Source: Meghimatium bilineatum (lineage: Eukaryota > Mollusca > Gastropoda > Stylommatophora > Philomycidae). Taken from it: a stretch of 64,000 nucleotides of DNA. Below, one piece after another: positions 20,501-34,400 of the stretch; position 1 is the stretch's first letter, and every line of letters starts with the position of its first letter. The position numbers were made by a program, and so were the translations under genes. The notes under the pieces are model-generated. The model made no database searches and was not told the origin of the DNA. It was given only the letters and a program-made list of their open reading frames with translations. The stretch lies in the NCBI GenBank assembly GCA_034231615.1, contig CM067304.1, positions 15,775,444-15,839,443 on the forward strand, written 5' to 3'.

Positions 20501-23500
20501 CGAGCTGAGTGACTGTGTCCCAATAGCGCCTGAGCCCATCAGATACTGAACCCTTTCTCTCTGCAAGTGTATTTCCGGTACAGGAAAGCTTGACAATAGT
20601 TGGGCCAGGGCTAAATCGTTGTCCCTTTTGTGCCTGTGCCCATCAGGTACTGAACCCTTTCTCTCTGCAAGTGTATTTCCGGTATAGGAAATCTTGACAG
20701 TAAAGTTGGGCCAGGACTGCCATCGTTGTCCCCTTCTTGCCTAAGCCCATCGGGTACGGAACCCTTTCTCTACGCCAGCATATTTCCGGTATAGGAAGGC
20801 TCGACATAAGAGTTGGTTTAGGTCTTCTTGCTTTTCTGAGCGCCCACAATTGGGTCTGGGTCTCTGCTTATAAGGATCACAGGTAACTAGAAGCTCGTGT
20901 TGAGCTGACAGAGCTTATAGTTCCCCTTCCCTAGGAACTTTTCATTTGCAGTTCGCGCTGCCCTCTGTGGTGCTGTTCTGCCCTTTCACTGTGTCATTGT
21001 ACTCATTATGACATATATTTGTTTCTCTCCATGCACCCACCTTTACGTGCCTTTTACATTGGCCACCCCTCCAATGTTCTGACTGGACTAACAGGCGTCA
21101 CTGTATATCGACAGTGTCGCTGTATGTGGTGATGCAAATGGTGTCTGAGATATTGTCTGTCTCATTTGCAGTCAAATCTATTTCCGTGTGCTTCCTCCAC
21201 ATTCTCGGACACGATCCCCAAATGATTTGGCCAGAATCAGCTCGAGCTGCTGTTTTCTGTTACCAGTGTGCACCACGAGGAGGTACATTTGGGATCTTGG
21301 TTATCTGCTAACCCTGGGTCCACCTAGAGCATTGCGTTCCCTTTGCACCCCGACCAGTAGTTTTACTAGTGGAAATTCATGGAAATGCATAAGTAAAAAT
21401 GCAGTGTGAAATGAGTAAAATGAAGCACTTACCTTATTCACCGTTCCACCGTGGATAAAATCCGTAAACCATGCATTATTTCTAATACAAATCTCAAATC
21501 ATAAGAATAACAAGTCACAGTAGCGCCCAAATCACAAGTTCTACTGTATTCTTTTCTACAGGCACTGCGCTATAAATAACACAATGTTTTCATAGACATG
21601 GGTACAAAATTTGGTTTCGTCCACCGTTATGAGCTATTAATAGCACAGTTTACATATTTAACTAGTTGATGCCACGACGATCCACGAGAAAACTAGAGAA
21701 CCAATGGAATCAACACAGACCGTGACGTCGCATCCCCACCGACCGCCAAGTGATTTTTTTTGCACGTCAGACATAAAAAAAAATCTATTTGATGGCGGAT
21801 TTCATGGTTTTTTCTAGTGAAATTCCGTAAACGTCTAGCTAAAAATGTAAACAGTGTGAAATCGTACAGTATGAAACACCTTATTCACCATTCCTCTGCA
21901 GATAAACTTGTTTTATCCCACAATGGAAATCCTGGAATATATGTGGCGGGCGCTTAGTCACTTCCTTGGCGGATAAACTTGTTCCGCTAGAAAACCAGAG
22001 AACCAATCAAATTGCGCGTACAGTGATGTCACACACCCGCCGAACGGCAAGCGATTTCATGCGCGGCAGATTTTTTTTAGATTTGAGCAGTGGTTTTTCT
22101 AGTGGAAATCTGTAGTCGTCTAATTAAAAATGTGAACAGTGTGATATTGGTAAAATGAAGCACTTACCGTATTCACTGTCCGTCGTGGATAAATTCTCCG
22201 CAAACCATGCATTAATTCTAATACAAATCATAAGCTCTGATCATGATCTCTACTTTGTTGAAATGCGCAGGCTTTAGTTGGTTTCCGATCAAACCTCGCC
22301 TAGTGTTGCCAACTCGTTTCATCATAAAAGCACCAGAAACGTTTCTAAAAAGCATCAGAAAGCACCAAATAATAGCAAAATGCATTAATATGCAAAGTTT
22401 TGAAAAGCTCTAAACTAGTGCGGCCTTGTCAGTCAGATAAGCTTGGCACCAGTTTATATTTGAGAGCCCCCAGGCCCCCTTTTTCTAAAAAAAATTTAGA
22501 TGTCTTGAGGGGGGGGGCCTCTCCTTTATTATTTTTTATACAACTCCCTTCCCCCGTTTTTATTTTAATACCACCCCTCTCCCCTTTATTATTTTTTTAT
22601 ACCACCCTTTCCCCCTTTTATATTTATTTTATCTCCCTTTTTCTTAAAATCGCACACAACCGCAACTAACTCACCTCTAATCTACCAAACTCCAAAACAA
22701 TTCAAACATTTAAACAGATGACAGCAAACCGTGATATGACAACCTCTCGTAAGCCGTGACAAATTTCAGCACGAACGGCGAATCAGCACAACTTCAGCGT
22801 TTTGGAATACCTAAAAACTAGGTCAAATTTCACAGTGCCGTAGGAGAGACATACGCAACATCCTTTCTCTCTTTCGCCCCCCCCCCATATCCATTATTTT
22901 ACGCAACTTATCTAACACTGGAAAGGTTAGGTAATACCTCAAAAGTGGAACAAAGGTCACAACCTTGTCCTTGTGGAGGACAATCATCTCTACAAAGAGG
23001 CATTTCACACTTGCGGAATAGGCAGGCTGTCACAGGCTAGGGAACTATTCCCAAGAATTCCATACTATGAAAATCACAATTCATAATGATTGTGTATGAT
23101 GTCAAGTAGGCCCTATAATATTAACGACCATTGTGACAAGCCGGTGAATTCTGAATTGGATGTTTCTTTATTATGACATGCTTTTTTTTGTCAACCGTCA
23201 TCCGTGGCATACTTTGGATTAGACGGAAATGTTTTCCAACCAGAAGTCACACTACTGATCACCGGAAATTTACCGTTGTATGATTACAATTTTAAGAGAC
23301 AATCACATTGCTCACAATTATGCAAACGCAGGTGCCAGCAAAAAAAAAACACAACTAACCTCTCTTAATTTTGTGTCTTGCTTGCTAAAGGTTAGCAAAC
23401 TATTGTTGGTTGCTAATGCCTATGTGCTCATACCCTTTAGCTCAATGCCAATTGTGTGATGGTATAGTGCTGGGAAGTGAATTTTTAACCAACCCTGTAC

Positions 23501-26500
23501 CATCAAGTACCATCTCCGCAGCGAAGGTTGGCTACAGACCTCCATCATCCTGTCTCTTGTTTTGGTGGTGCACTCAGCTACACTGTAACCTGTCCATCTT
23601 GTGATGTTACTCTCCCACGTGTATCTCTGCCTACCTGTTGCTCGCTTTGCTTTTACTTTACTGTAAAAGTAAAGATTAGTTCTTCACTTTGCTATAAATA
23701 GCACTCTGTTTACATTTTTAACTAGTTTACGTCATAGTTTTCCCTGAAACATCAATAATCATTAGTGTTGATAAACTGTAACAATGTGAATAAAACAAAA
23801 CTCACCGTATTCAGCATTCTCTGCGGGATACACTTTTTAAATTCCAGAAATGAACTACATGAATGTTCCCGCTATTCTATATACCTATAATTTACCCTAA
23901 TTCTAAATACTAAAAACTGATTCTAATCCTAAACACTAATTCTAATGCAAAAGTTTTCAATTAATAATATATCATTCGACCTCACACACTTTCTTCTCCA
24001 AATGAATTTATAACGATAAGTAAGGCCATATCTAACAACACGCGCCATAGCTGTTGTTTCCTTCTGCTAATATATACTACTGTGCATGTTCCATATATCT
24101 TACAGCTATTGTATATAATAATTTACCTTAATTCTAAAAACTAATTTTAATCCTTAACCCCTAAACACTAATTCTAATGCAATCGTTTTCAATAAATATT
24201 ACTTAATTTTAAATACAAATTATATTGTGAACTCAATCATACATCGCTGCTCATGACAATAACAATACAAAGGTTAGGAAATACTTTGAAACTACAGCAG
24301 AGGTCACAGTGAAGTACTATACTTTACTTGCGCTGACTTTACCCTCAAGTAAGGTCTTCTGCAAAGTGTCATGTCTTTTAATATGTCCAAAATATTTTAT
24401 TTTACAGCAAAGCTGTAAACCATGACAATTTCTTCTAACCGTAGGAATGCTGTGTTTAGAATTACACAATTTCTCTCCTGCTGCGGTTTTGGTTTTTGGA
24501 AATGTTATGTTAATCGTTGGTGGCTGTTTTGAAATTGCGATAACTTTTTGTTGTTACAGATATTTAAATATTTGCACATATAAATAAAGAATTAAATTCT
24601 GCATAAAAACAATAGACAATAGTGTGTGATACGGGACGTGTGATAAAGACAGATTTAGACCTATCTAGATCTAGGCATACCGTAATTTTGATCGATCAAC
24701 ATCTGTGAAATATGTTGACTATCATATTTTACATAATGGAAACCTTGTGGCATATTTTAATGAATATGAAGAAATTACCTCACAAGTTTTTCACTTTTCC
24801 AGCTGAAAATATAATGATTTCACTGAATATACAATGATAGAAAAGTATAATAAACTCAATTCATTGTCATATCGCTTCGTCACAATGCAGAAGACTATAA
24901 ATTGCTCAGATTCCCATTTCAAAATCACTTCGTATCCCCGTTAAAATGGCGATAAATTTTCTACTCCATGTTGCCAAAACATTTTGTCAAAAAGTTACCG
25001 ATCTCGATTTTTTCGTTTGGTTTCAGGTTTAGCGAACCGGGCAGTGATTTCACCTTCCGAAAACAAGACATGACATAATTCTGGCGGAATGCACTGCCCG
25101 AATTGTAAATACAGCGTGCTAATGGTTAATACATAGACAATCCTTTGATAAGTTCAGGGTTAAAACAAAACCATAAACACGGGTACTATAGAGGACAAAA
25201 TGACCATCAGTTATGTGATCACTCAGCAGTATATGATTAAAAATGGTTGGGTCATGTGAGATAAATTAGCAACTGTATCTTACAGAAAATATTGTTTGAC
25301 AAACTTTTAGAAGTGAAGCAATTTTCTTTAATCTCAGACCACTGAGATACAAGAAATATGCAAAGCCACAATTGCTGGGAAACTGACTGCATTTTGCAGA
25401 GGTGTTGGTTGCTGATCCAGCGGTCCATGGGCTCATGCCCTTTGACCCAATGCCATTGTGCGATATATGCATATGTTTGTGAGCTGTTGTTTTGTTTCAT
25501 ACAATATGTTTCATTTATCTGGTCCTGGACCTGCAAAGGTGCTGAATCATAGGTGTAAACTAATATGCTCATTTGGAGTTGTTCTTCCCCCCCACCCCCA
25601 GGCATGAAAACATCTTATATATTTGGTATATTTAGCACATTAAAATGTCTTGCATAATTGTATTTTATACCATTGACTCTGAATATCCATTCTTATAATA
25701 CTGTATTGTCCAACAGAATACGGTGCATATGGCCAACCACCTGCTTCAGGTCAGGCAGGGTAAGTAGATTTCATAAAACTTTTAGTTGTATGCAAAAAGT
25801 CATCCATTGTTTGGTTTTCTGAATTGAGATGGACAAACTTATGAGTGCTGTCTTTCCCAGTAAACAATGAATAATATGTATGCTGATGGTTCTTGTAGCT
25901 TGCTGGTTACACACATCTTAGACCCATTGTTCTGCTTGCAATGGGGGTATTTCCAAATCTTATAGCTGGGTTAGAACAATCATTGCAAGAATTAACATCA
26001 AAGGTAGAAAAAGTCCAGCAAGTACGGAATGGAAATCAATTCAGATAAGAGCAAAATCTTGGTAAACAGCAGAGAAACAGAAAACCAGACTAATATCATG
26101 ATGAATGGACATAAGCTTGAAGAGGTAAATACCTCGGATCTAGTATATGCAGCGATGGTAAATGCAAAGCAGAACTAAAATTAAGGCTGGAGATGGCTTT
26201 AGCGTCCTTGTCAATGCTAACTGATTTGGAAAAGCAACATCAGTGTTGGAGTGCAAATCAAACTGTATGGGTCACTGGTGCTTTCTGTTGTGTTGTATGG
26301 TTGTGAGTTGGACACTCACTGCGGACATGGAGAGAAGATTACAGGCTTTCGAGTATAAATGCTACAGAAGAATTCTATGAATTTCCTATAGGGAACATAA
26401 GACCAATGTGTACGTAAGAAATAAAGTAGAGATGTGTGCAGGTGTCCAGGAGCCATTGCTTTCAATAGTGAAACGAAGAAAACTAGCATGGTTCGGACAT

Positions 26501-28429
26501 GTATGCAGGCACGATTCCTTGTCAAAAACAATACTGCAGGGAACTGTCGAGGGTGGAAGAAGCAGAGGACAAATAAAGACATGGACAGACATCAAGGAAT
26601 GGACAGGGCTAGATATTTCCACACTCATCCGCATCGCTGAGGATGGAATTCGCTGGAGGACTCTGTGCTGAAGCATCCAATGTGTTACCCCTACGACCCT
26701 GAAGGGTTATTGATTGATTGATTTCCAAATTCTTCGTTGGTTGGGTGCTCATCCAGCGTTCCATGAGTTCAAGCCCTTTGACCCAATGCCATTTTACTGG
26801 CATTATATTGCTGGGAAGTCTGGATTTTCATCTCACCCAAAGCCAGACCACCAAGAAGGTGAGTTTCAACCTATGAACTCCGAGATGCTGCAGCAAGATA
26901 AGGGATCACTGCTCATTCCCCGCCACCGATTGACTACTGGCTATGCCGAACTTCTCTACTGCTCCAGGCATGCAAGCAAATGTACACGTCAAAAGGATTG
27001 TCACGTCCTGAAACTTCTATAAGACCCACTAGTGAATCGAATCATTTGTGAGACCCACAGACGCAAACCATACGAGAATTTCTTCATCATACATCTCATT
27101 CTGGTCTATTTTAGAAAGTGTTCTCATTAAGAAAGCGTTCATGTGATCTTAATATATTCTTATTCATAATTATATCTACTAGTATTTCTGCTTTCAAAGT
27201 CAATGTGTTGGCTCTTTCATTACTATATACGTCCTCATGCCCAGGACTAAACTCACAGTTCTCCGAAGCTATATGATATAACCCGTTAGTTGTGAGCAGG
27301 TAGCTCTTGACAGTCCATAGCTTTTTTTGACAAAAACACGTCAGCAGCTGAGACATTATCATCCACACACATATACGTTCTGCATGTTTACTCCAAGAAA
27401 GGAAGCTTTCTAGTGTTACAATACCCCAAGATCTCGTTACACCATGGGTGTAGCATATGTTTCTGGGCCAATTAGTTAATGGCATGCCTGGCATTCACTT
27501 CCACCTAGGAGTCATCCCCAGCTTTCCATAGTCGCCTCTTAAACATGCCTAGGAAGAAGACTGGCCCCTTTTTTCACCCTGAACATATTCATTACCAATC
27601 TGTTCTGTTGCCACACAGGTGGTAGTTATTTATGTATTTAGAATTTGTTTGGACCTGGTTTTGGTTTTATGTTCTATGGTATCGAACTCCAACCACAAGT
27701 CAAAACTTGCTGTCTGTGGTTTGACGTATTGTGCCAGAGCCCATTTGGTACTGAATCCTTTCTCTGCTGGCATAATTCCGGTATAGGCTTGACAGTAGAG
27801 TTGGGCCCTGCCTGCATTCTTGGCTAATCGTCCACGATTGGGGGACTGCCCGTAAGGAGCACCAGTAACTAGAAGCTTTGCTTGAGCTTTTAGTTCCTAT
27901 TTCCTTGAAATGTTTTCACATGCTGTTTGCACATGACTCATTGCACTCAATGTTATCTTTTCGACTCACTTTAAATCTACCTATTTCGTATCAATTGCAA
28001 TGGCCGCCCCTTCAATGCTCGAGCCTGACTGTCTTGCGTCACTGTGTCGACAATGGTGCTGTGTGTATTGGCACAGAGGTGTCAGATATATGCTTGCCTA
28101 TGCAGTCAATTCTCATTCTGTTTGTAGCCATCACACTCAGTGTTGGGCTGTATTACAGCAAAAGCAGCTGTATGTCTGTTTCCAGGGTGCACCACAAGCA
28201 GGTACTTTTAGGATATTGGTTATCTGCTAACCCTCGGTCCACATGAGCAATGCAAGACTCTTTGCACCCCAAATTGTTTTAAAAAAGCTTCTTTTATACT
28301 CCGGCCATACAGTAGCTAGTCTAAAATTCCCCATATAACAGCTATTATGGGTAACAGCTTTGTAAATCTTGTTTTTCCTTCCCACACACGGATGACATGT
28401 TTAAGTCAGAAGGCTAAAGTTTATTCTTG

Positions 28430-28465
<36 letters not shown>

Positions 28466-31400
28466 TCTGGGTGTTCTATTGACATGTTATATTTATCACT
28501 GCAACAATTTTTATTACCAAGCAGATTGAAAAATGATTGCATAGTTTATTTTTAAATGTTTTGTTTTAGGTACAACTATGGTAGCTATGGGGCTGCTGAC
28601 AGTTCTTACACAGGAGGTTATGGACAGCCCCCAGCAGCGGTAAGATGTCTTTTGTGTTGAAGTGACTAGGTGTTGAGAAGGGAGAACAGTGGCTGGATGC
28701 AGTTAATTCCTGTGTGTGTAGTGACTTATTTTTGTGCCGGGACACACTGGAGCTCGGGGTAATGAGAGAGCAGATAGGTTGGCTGCCCAAGCTGCTACTA
28801 CGGCTGTTGTTGAAGCGATGGATCGGGCAGACATTTGAGTGCCCTATGGGAAAACGCACAAACAAATGACTGTACAAGTGACCATGACTCTTTGTTCCAT
28901 AATTAGAATAACGGAGCTTGGTTTGAAATGTGGTGTCGCTAGAAAGAAGAGCTATCGTGGGCGAGAAAGAATTATGTCAATTAACGACGTACTGGGACCG
29001 TCAGTCAACCTGTAATGGCGGATACACTCAAGGAAAGATCTGAGCACCTATGGACTTGTCCAGAGTGCAATGACGATGATCCAACGACTAACTTACTAAG
29101 GGAGCAAAGAAGTCACCTCATTGACTATGACTGAGGTTTTGAGATTTCCATGAACAGGTCATGGAGGGCATATTGTTGTTTGTTTGGTTTTCAATGAATA
29201 TATTGTACAGATAACATAGTCCTTCGATAATAACCTTGCTATGATGAGAATTGTGGACTAGAGTCACTGACTACAGTGTGATTAATTAATCATGTCTTCT
29301 GAGATGTTTTACCAGTTAAAAAGTTCTTTTATGCTATTCCGGTCATAGATCTTGTGTTATGTGCTACTAAAGTTTATTCTATTCTCAGGGTGGCTATGAT
29401 CAGTCAAGCCAACAGGGGTATGCTGGCTACGACCAGAGCGGTTATGGTGCTGGAGCCGGTGCTACAGGACAACCACCGCAGTCACAGTACTCAAGTCAAG
29501 GTCAATCGCAGTATGGTAAGTTTGCTTGCTCTATATACTTGTCTTCAGTGTACGGCAACAATTGTACAGCATGTGCTCCAACAGTAAATGACCCGTTACA
29601 AGTTTTAACACCCTGCGAAGCATAATTCCTCAATGAACCTCCATCTTGTCCTATAGATATTTTCATTATTCTTCCCAGTCTTCGTATCTGCATTAGATTC
29701 CAGAACGATGCCTGGTTTTACATTTTCTTGTTTAGTTCAATGCAAGAGTTCATCATTATTTAGTAGGTTACCATTCATTAACATGGTCTCTTGCGATTGC
29801 TCTCAAGCTCCTGCCAATTAGCAGGATGTAGTCCAGAAAACGGAATGATCTTTTTATGATTGATAAGTACATGGACAGGTTATCTAAATCTAGTAGTCAT
29901 ACACACACAGACAGGTCATGAAATTTTTGAATACACTAAATCATGTTATGTCTTTCTAGTTTCAATTGTTGGTAGGCTGATTGGGATCCACCAATCTGTA
30001 TGCGCTCAATTCTTGTCCTTCATAGAACAAATATGATCTATAGAACATAATAGTCTCATTATATCACACGTTTATCATAAATTTGTGTTTATAAGTTGGT
30101 TTTTCAAAATCGCAGATGATTTATTCTTGTAATTATATGTATAACAATTTTTGTAATTCCTAATTTGTTATAACAGGACTCCACTGTATATGTTTGTTAA
30201 TTATGACGTCTGTCTTGACAAATCTGTGTAGCATATGCACATATTGCTATACAAATATGGCATTTCTAGGCTGTCTCATGTAACAACACCAATTTATAGT
30301 TGATTTTATAGCATATAATACAGTAGATACATGAAAAACCGTACCGTTTTTTTTTAGCAAACGAAAATAAAAAAGGTTTACTTTGCTAACTGCCTTTCAA
30401 TAACTCAAAACAAGTTCTTTCATCAGCAGACTAGTTACCTAAACAAGGTTGCGCTGGATTGCCAAGCAATATGCAAACTGATAGTATAATTTTGCATTCA
30501 GATTCAATTTGTATAGTGAGGTTTTTTCCTTCAGAACTGGCTCTATAAAAATCATGCAGTTAAAGTGGACATTTAAACATCTGTTGTATGCTGAAGTCAG
30601 ATGTGTCATACCATTGGTGCAAAAATTATGAAAAAAATGACTTTATATTCTGAAGTGGCAACACTTATAAAACAAGTTCTATTGTAGGCCTAATTATGTT
30701 GTTTTATAACATAATTTCGCGCTATATATATATATATAATACATACACATAAAACATGTAGATTTGCCGTAAAATCGTCCTATGAAGAGAGACCTAGCTA
30801 CGTCTGCAACAATGCATTAATGTATGTTTTAAGGTTTTGATATCTCAGCATCATGTTATGACTGTATATATCTGATTTGTAAACATACTATTCACAGGAA
30901 TTATAATAATCACAATCCATAATGATTTTACAGAAAACCTGATCGGGCAGTATCCATTTGCTGTTGTGGATGGCTTATTCAAATAATAAAATTACCACTT
31001 TCCTAGAAATCTTTCTTGATAATAATAAAAAAGTGGAAAAAGGAAGTTAATCGAATAGCTAGCTAGCATTGGTCAAGTCTGGTCACGTGAACATAAACAT
31101 GTACCTCGCGAAATCAGTGCAAAGCAATCGCCAGCTGCGTTGCAAACCTGGTAATCTGTTGACTAATCCATTCGCTTGAACGTGGTAAAGGTTAATAGTA
31201 AATATTTATAGTTTTCATCTTTTTAAAAATATTACAGCCATTAATGTTATTTATTATATGTAGTATACTGGCTAAGACACCCATCAATCAGGCTGTTTAA
31301 ATTCACTTGTGGCAACATAGTTTGAACTGCTCACTAGAAAATAGACACAGGTTTAGAGTCTTAAAGGCATAAGAATGGTGTCATAACTACATGGTCAGTT

Positions 31401-34400
31401 CTGAAAACAACACTAGTCATGTTGTTTCTGCTCAAACACTGGTTAGACAGTTATCTGAGTATTTGCTATTAAAAAGCTATGATGTAGCATATATTTGTAT
31501 ATCTAACTTTACCTCTTTTGGTAATTTTTAGTTTTGTTCTATTAGAATGGCCAATCGGCAGCAGATACACTCTCATACACATAAATATTTAAGACAGCCC
31601 CAGGGTAATATATAATAAGATTAATAAATTGGTATGTCGGTACATGGGACAGCCTGCAGTTAGTCGTGTAAATTGTCATCAACACGTGGACTAATGGGAG
31701 TTTGTGTGTGTGAACTTCACATACAGGTGGTAGTGGAGGTCATCAAGGCTACGGTCAGTATGGTCAATCAGCATCAAGTGGTTACGGGCATGGCGGTAAG
31801 TCATGAGTGCAGGTAGTGAAATCAGAGTTGTCTGATGTTCAGGAAAATTTAAGTTCTGCTGTAGGTGTGTTGTGATATGCTTAGTTTCTTTTGCAATTGA
31901 GCTCTTGTTATGTGACAACTTTTTCTCTAGAAGTATCAGGTATTCTTCCAATCATACCATGTTTTGTCAACCACACATCTTGTTTACTGATGGTTTGTCC
32001 TCCCTACTCTGTTTGTAGTGTTATTCTTAAATATGTGCTTCTATGTTATAATTGTTCATTTCGTCTGTCTTGAAGGGGTCTGAAACAATAGCAAAATGAC
32101 TGACCTGCCATGCAGATAACTTTAGAGGCAACTAAGGATTTTGTGTTTGATGCTCAATGTTCCATCTCGGGTAAAGTGGCACATATGTTCTAAATTTGTA
32201 TGTCAAACCGAAAGACATTATTTGCAACTACGCTATAAACTTGAAAAATGCAGCATTCCAGACTACATCCTCCTAATCTGTGGAAGTTTCAGAATGAGCG
32301 TTAATATCAATCAATAAACCCGTAACCCTTCAGGGTCATAGGGGTACCACATTGGATGCTTCAGCACACGAGTCTCCGTTAATACAAGACGTTATGAATA
32401 GAAAGCGAGGCTTTAATAACTCATTACACGCCTGCGCGCCAAGTGACACATGCAAGCTGAGGAAGCCCACTACCTAAATTGAAGGCATGATGAAAACGGA
32501 TGTTGGAGCCATAAAGCCAATTGAGGTGCAAATAACAGTTCAACTGTAGAACTACCTATAACAACGTACTTCATGATCACCAGCGGAAATCACACGATTT
32601 ATGTGTGTGGTTATAAGAGATCTATCTTATCTATCTATTCACTAAACCATTTGTTACCTTTCAGCGTCGGGTAGAAAGAGTTTTCTGGAGACGGTTCTGT
32701 GTGCTGAGTATATTGTGGAATATGTTGCCTCTTTTATTCCAGTGGTCCATCGTTTTCATGATGGTGTATGATAAGCAAATACAGAAAAATCAGTTACATT
32801 TTTACTTGATCTTTTCCTTTTGAGCGATAGATTCTCGCTTGCATTTCTGGGAGTCAAATTTGAAAGGATAATGTCTTAGATCTCAGAACATGGGAATTTA
32901 GAAATATCATTTTATTCTTGCCCACACATGGCATAAGTAGTATAAGCACATAGAGCATAAACTGCTTGTTGCATTGTCCACTTTGTTTTGTCAAATCTGT
33001 TGACTTATAGTTCATATTTCTATATGTAGGAGCATATGATCAATCTGGCCAACAAGGCAGTGTAGGAGCAGGTGGCTACCAATCAGGAGGTGCTGGTTCA
33101 GATCCATACAGTCAGTCTGGAGGCTATGGAGCTCCTCCGGGGCCTGGAGGATATGGACAGGTCAGTAATTCTGCAATATATATTTAACATCTTGCTACTA
33201 TGTGACAACCATGCAACTGTAAGTTGAGTCCTACTCCTAATATGTACTGTATTTAGTATAACAAGTTCATAAGTTGGATATTGGGGATCGCGCAATAGGT
33301 GCAGCAGCACTTAACTTCCATGCTACAGGAATGGCTGTTCAATCCTGTAAAGTGTCATTGACATCGTATTTGTCGCCATGGTTTATGGACTTTTTTGGGT
33401 GGTACTGTGAGCTCAGGAAGGTTTGTCAACCAACAGAGATCAGGAACTATAAGTCACAGTGTAATTGCAGTTACATTCAAATGGAGATATGTCACACCTG
33501 TTATTCTTTACTAAAATGGTGACTCTTAGTTCGGCCACACACGAGGCATTTCAGCTATTGTAGTCCTGAAGGGGTGTTACAGACCTGACATATTTATTAC
33601 CCAGCGGTTAATGAAATAATTGGAGCTTGGAGGCTTGGATTTCGCTTCTGGTTCAAAGATACCATTTCTCAATTTTGCGAATTTTATACAGCAACTAGAG
33701 TGTGTGCATTTGTAAGCACAACTCAACATTTTCCATTGTCATATTTGTGTACAAGTCCTATTAGGTTGTCATTGTTTTTGACCAGTGCACATTCAATATT
33801 TATACAGGTACGACAATTTCGTTATTCTTCATGTTAATTTAGTAGGCCTAATATTACTTAGTGTCAAATTTGTTAGATCATCGTTTACCATAAGAATGTG
33901 CAAAATAAACCTATTATGCCACGATCAAACACTAGTTTAGCATGTATATCTAGTTAGATCTCTTTTTACTTGTGCAAATATGATCGAAATTAGTTACATT
34001 GCGCAAATTAGATCATGTAAAAGATTCATTCTTTGTGTAGCAGTAACGCTACGAACTTGTTCTGTGTGATAGTTATCAATCGTGGTTGGATCCCCATAAC
34101 CGTTCGAATAAATTAGTTGCATGCTACACATACACAGAATAGTAATTTGCTTACTATTATAATAAGTATATGTTATGCAGAAATGGTACTAGATGATGTC
34201 TACCTGCCAAGTTTCTGGCTTGCCTCCCCTGATTGTCCAGTTTCAGGTGTGATGTGCGCCTATGACTGTACAATCATGATAACATGACTCACTGAAGTGG
34301 TGTAATGCTATTTTGAGGGATGATGTGTATTTCTTTTATTTTCATATGCATTAGAATCCATTGTCACTATATGTATATTGTAATGGTAAGGTAAGTCCCA

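Larger units (their letters stand above)
19836..22215. repeat. Array of palindromic MITE-like units in FET intron 1
   Basis: Arms ACTGTTTACATTTTTAAGTAG.. and ..CTAGCTAAAAATGTAAACAG face each other around a core with ACAGTGACGTCACACC and a CG-containing AAGCGATTT..GGCGGA block. Three diverged units: 19836-19998 plus 21364-21475 (split by R), 21590-21940 and 21960-22215. A related half lies at 23690-23830. Confidence 0.65.

Noticed and set aside
22300..22470. DNA transposon end (TAGTGTTGCCAACTC)
   Set aside because: Resembles some hAT ends, but no partner terminus could be found.
25252..25605. 117-codon - frame in FET intron 1
   Set aside because: Covers repeat D fragment and simple sequence; no homology recognised.
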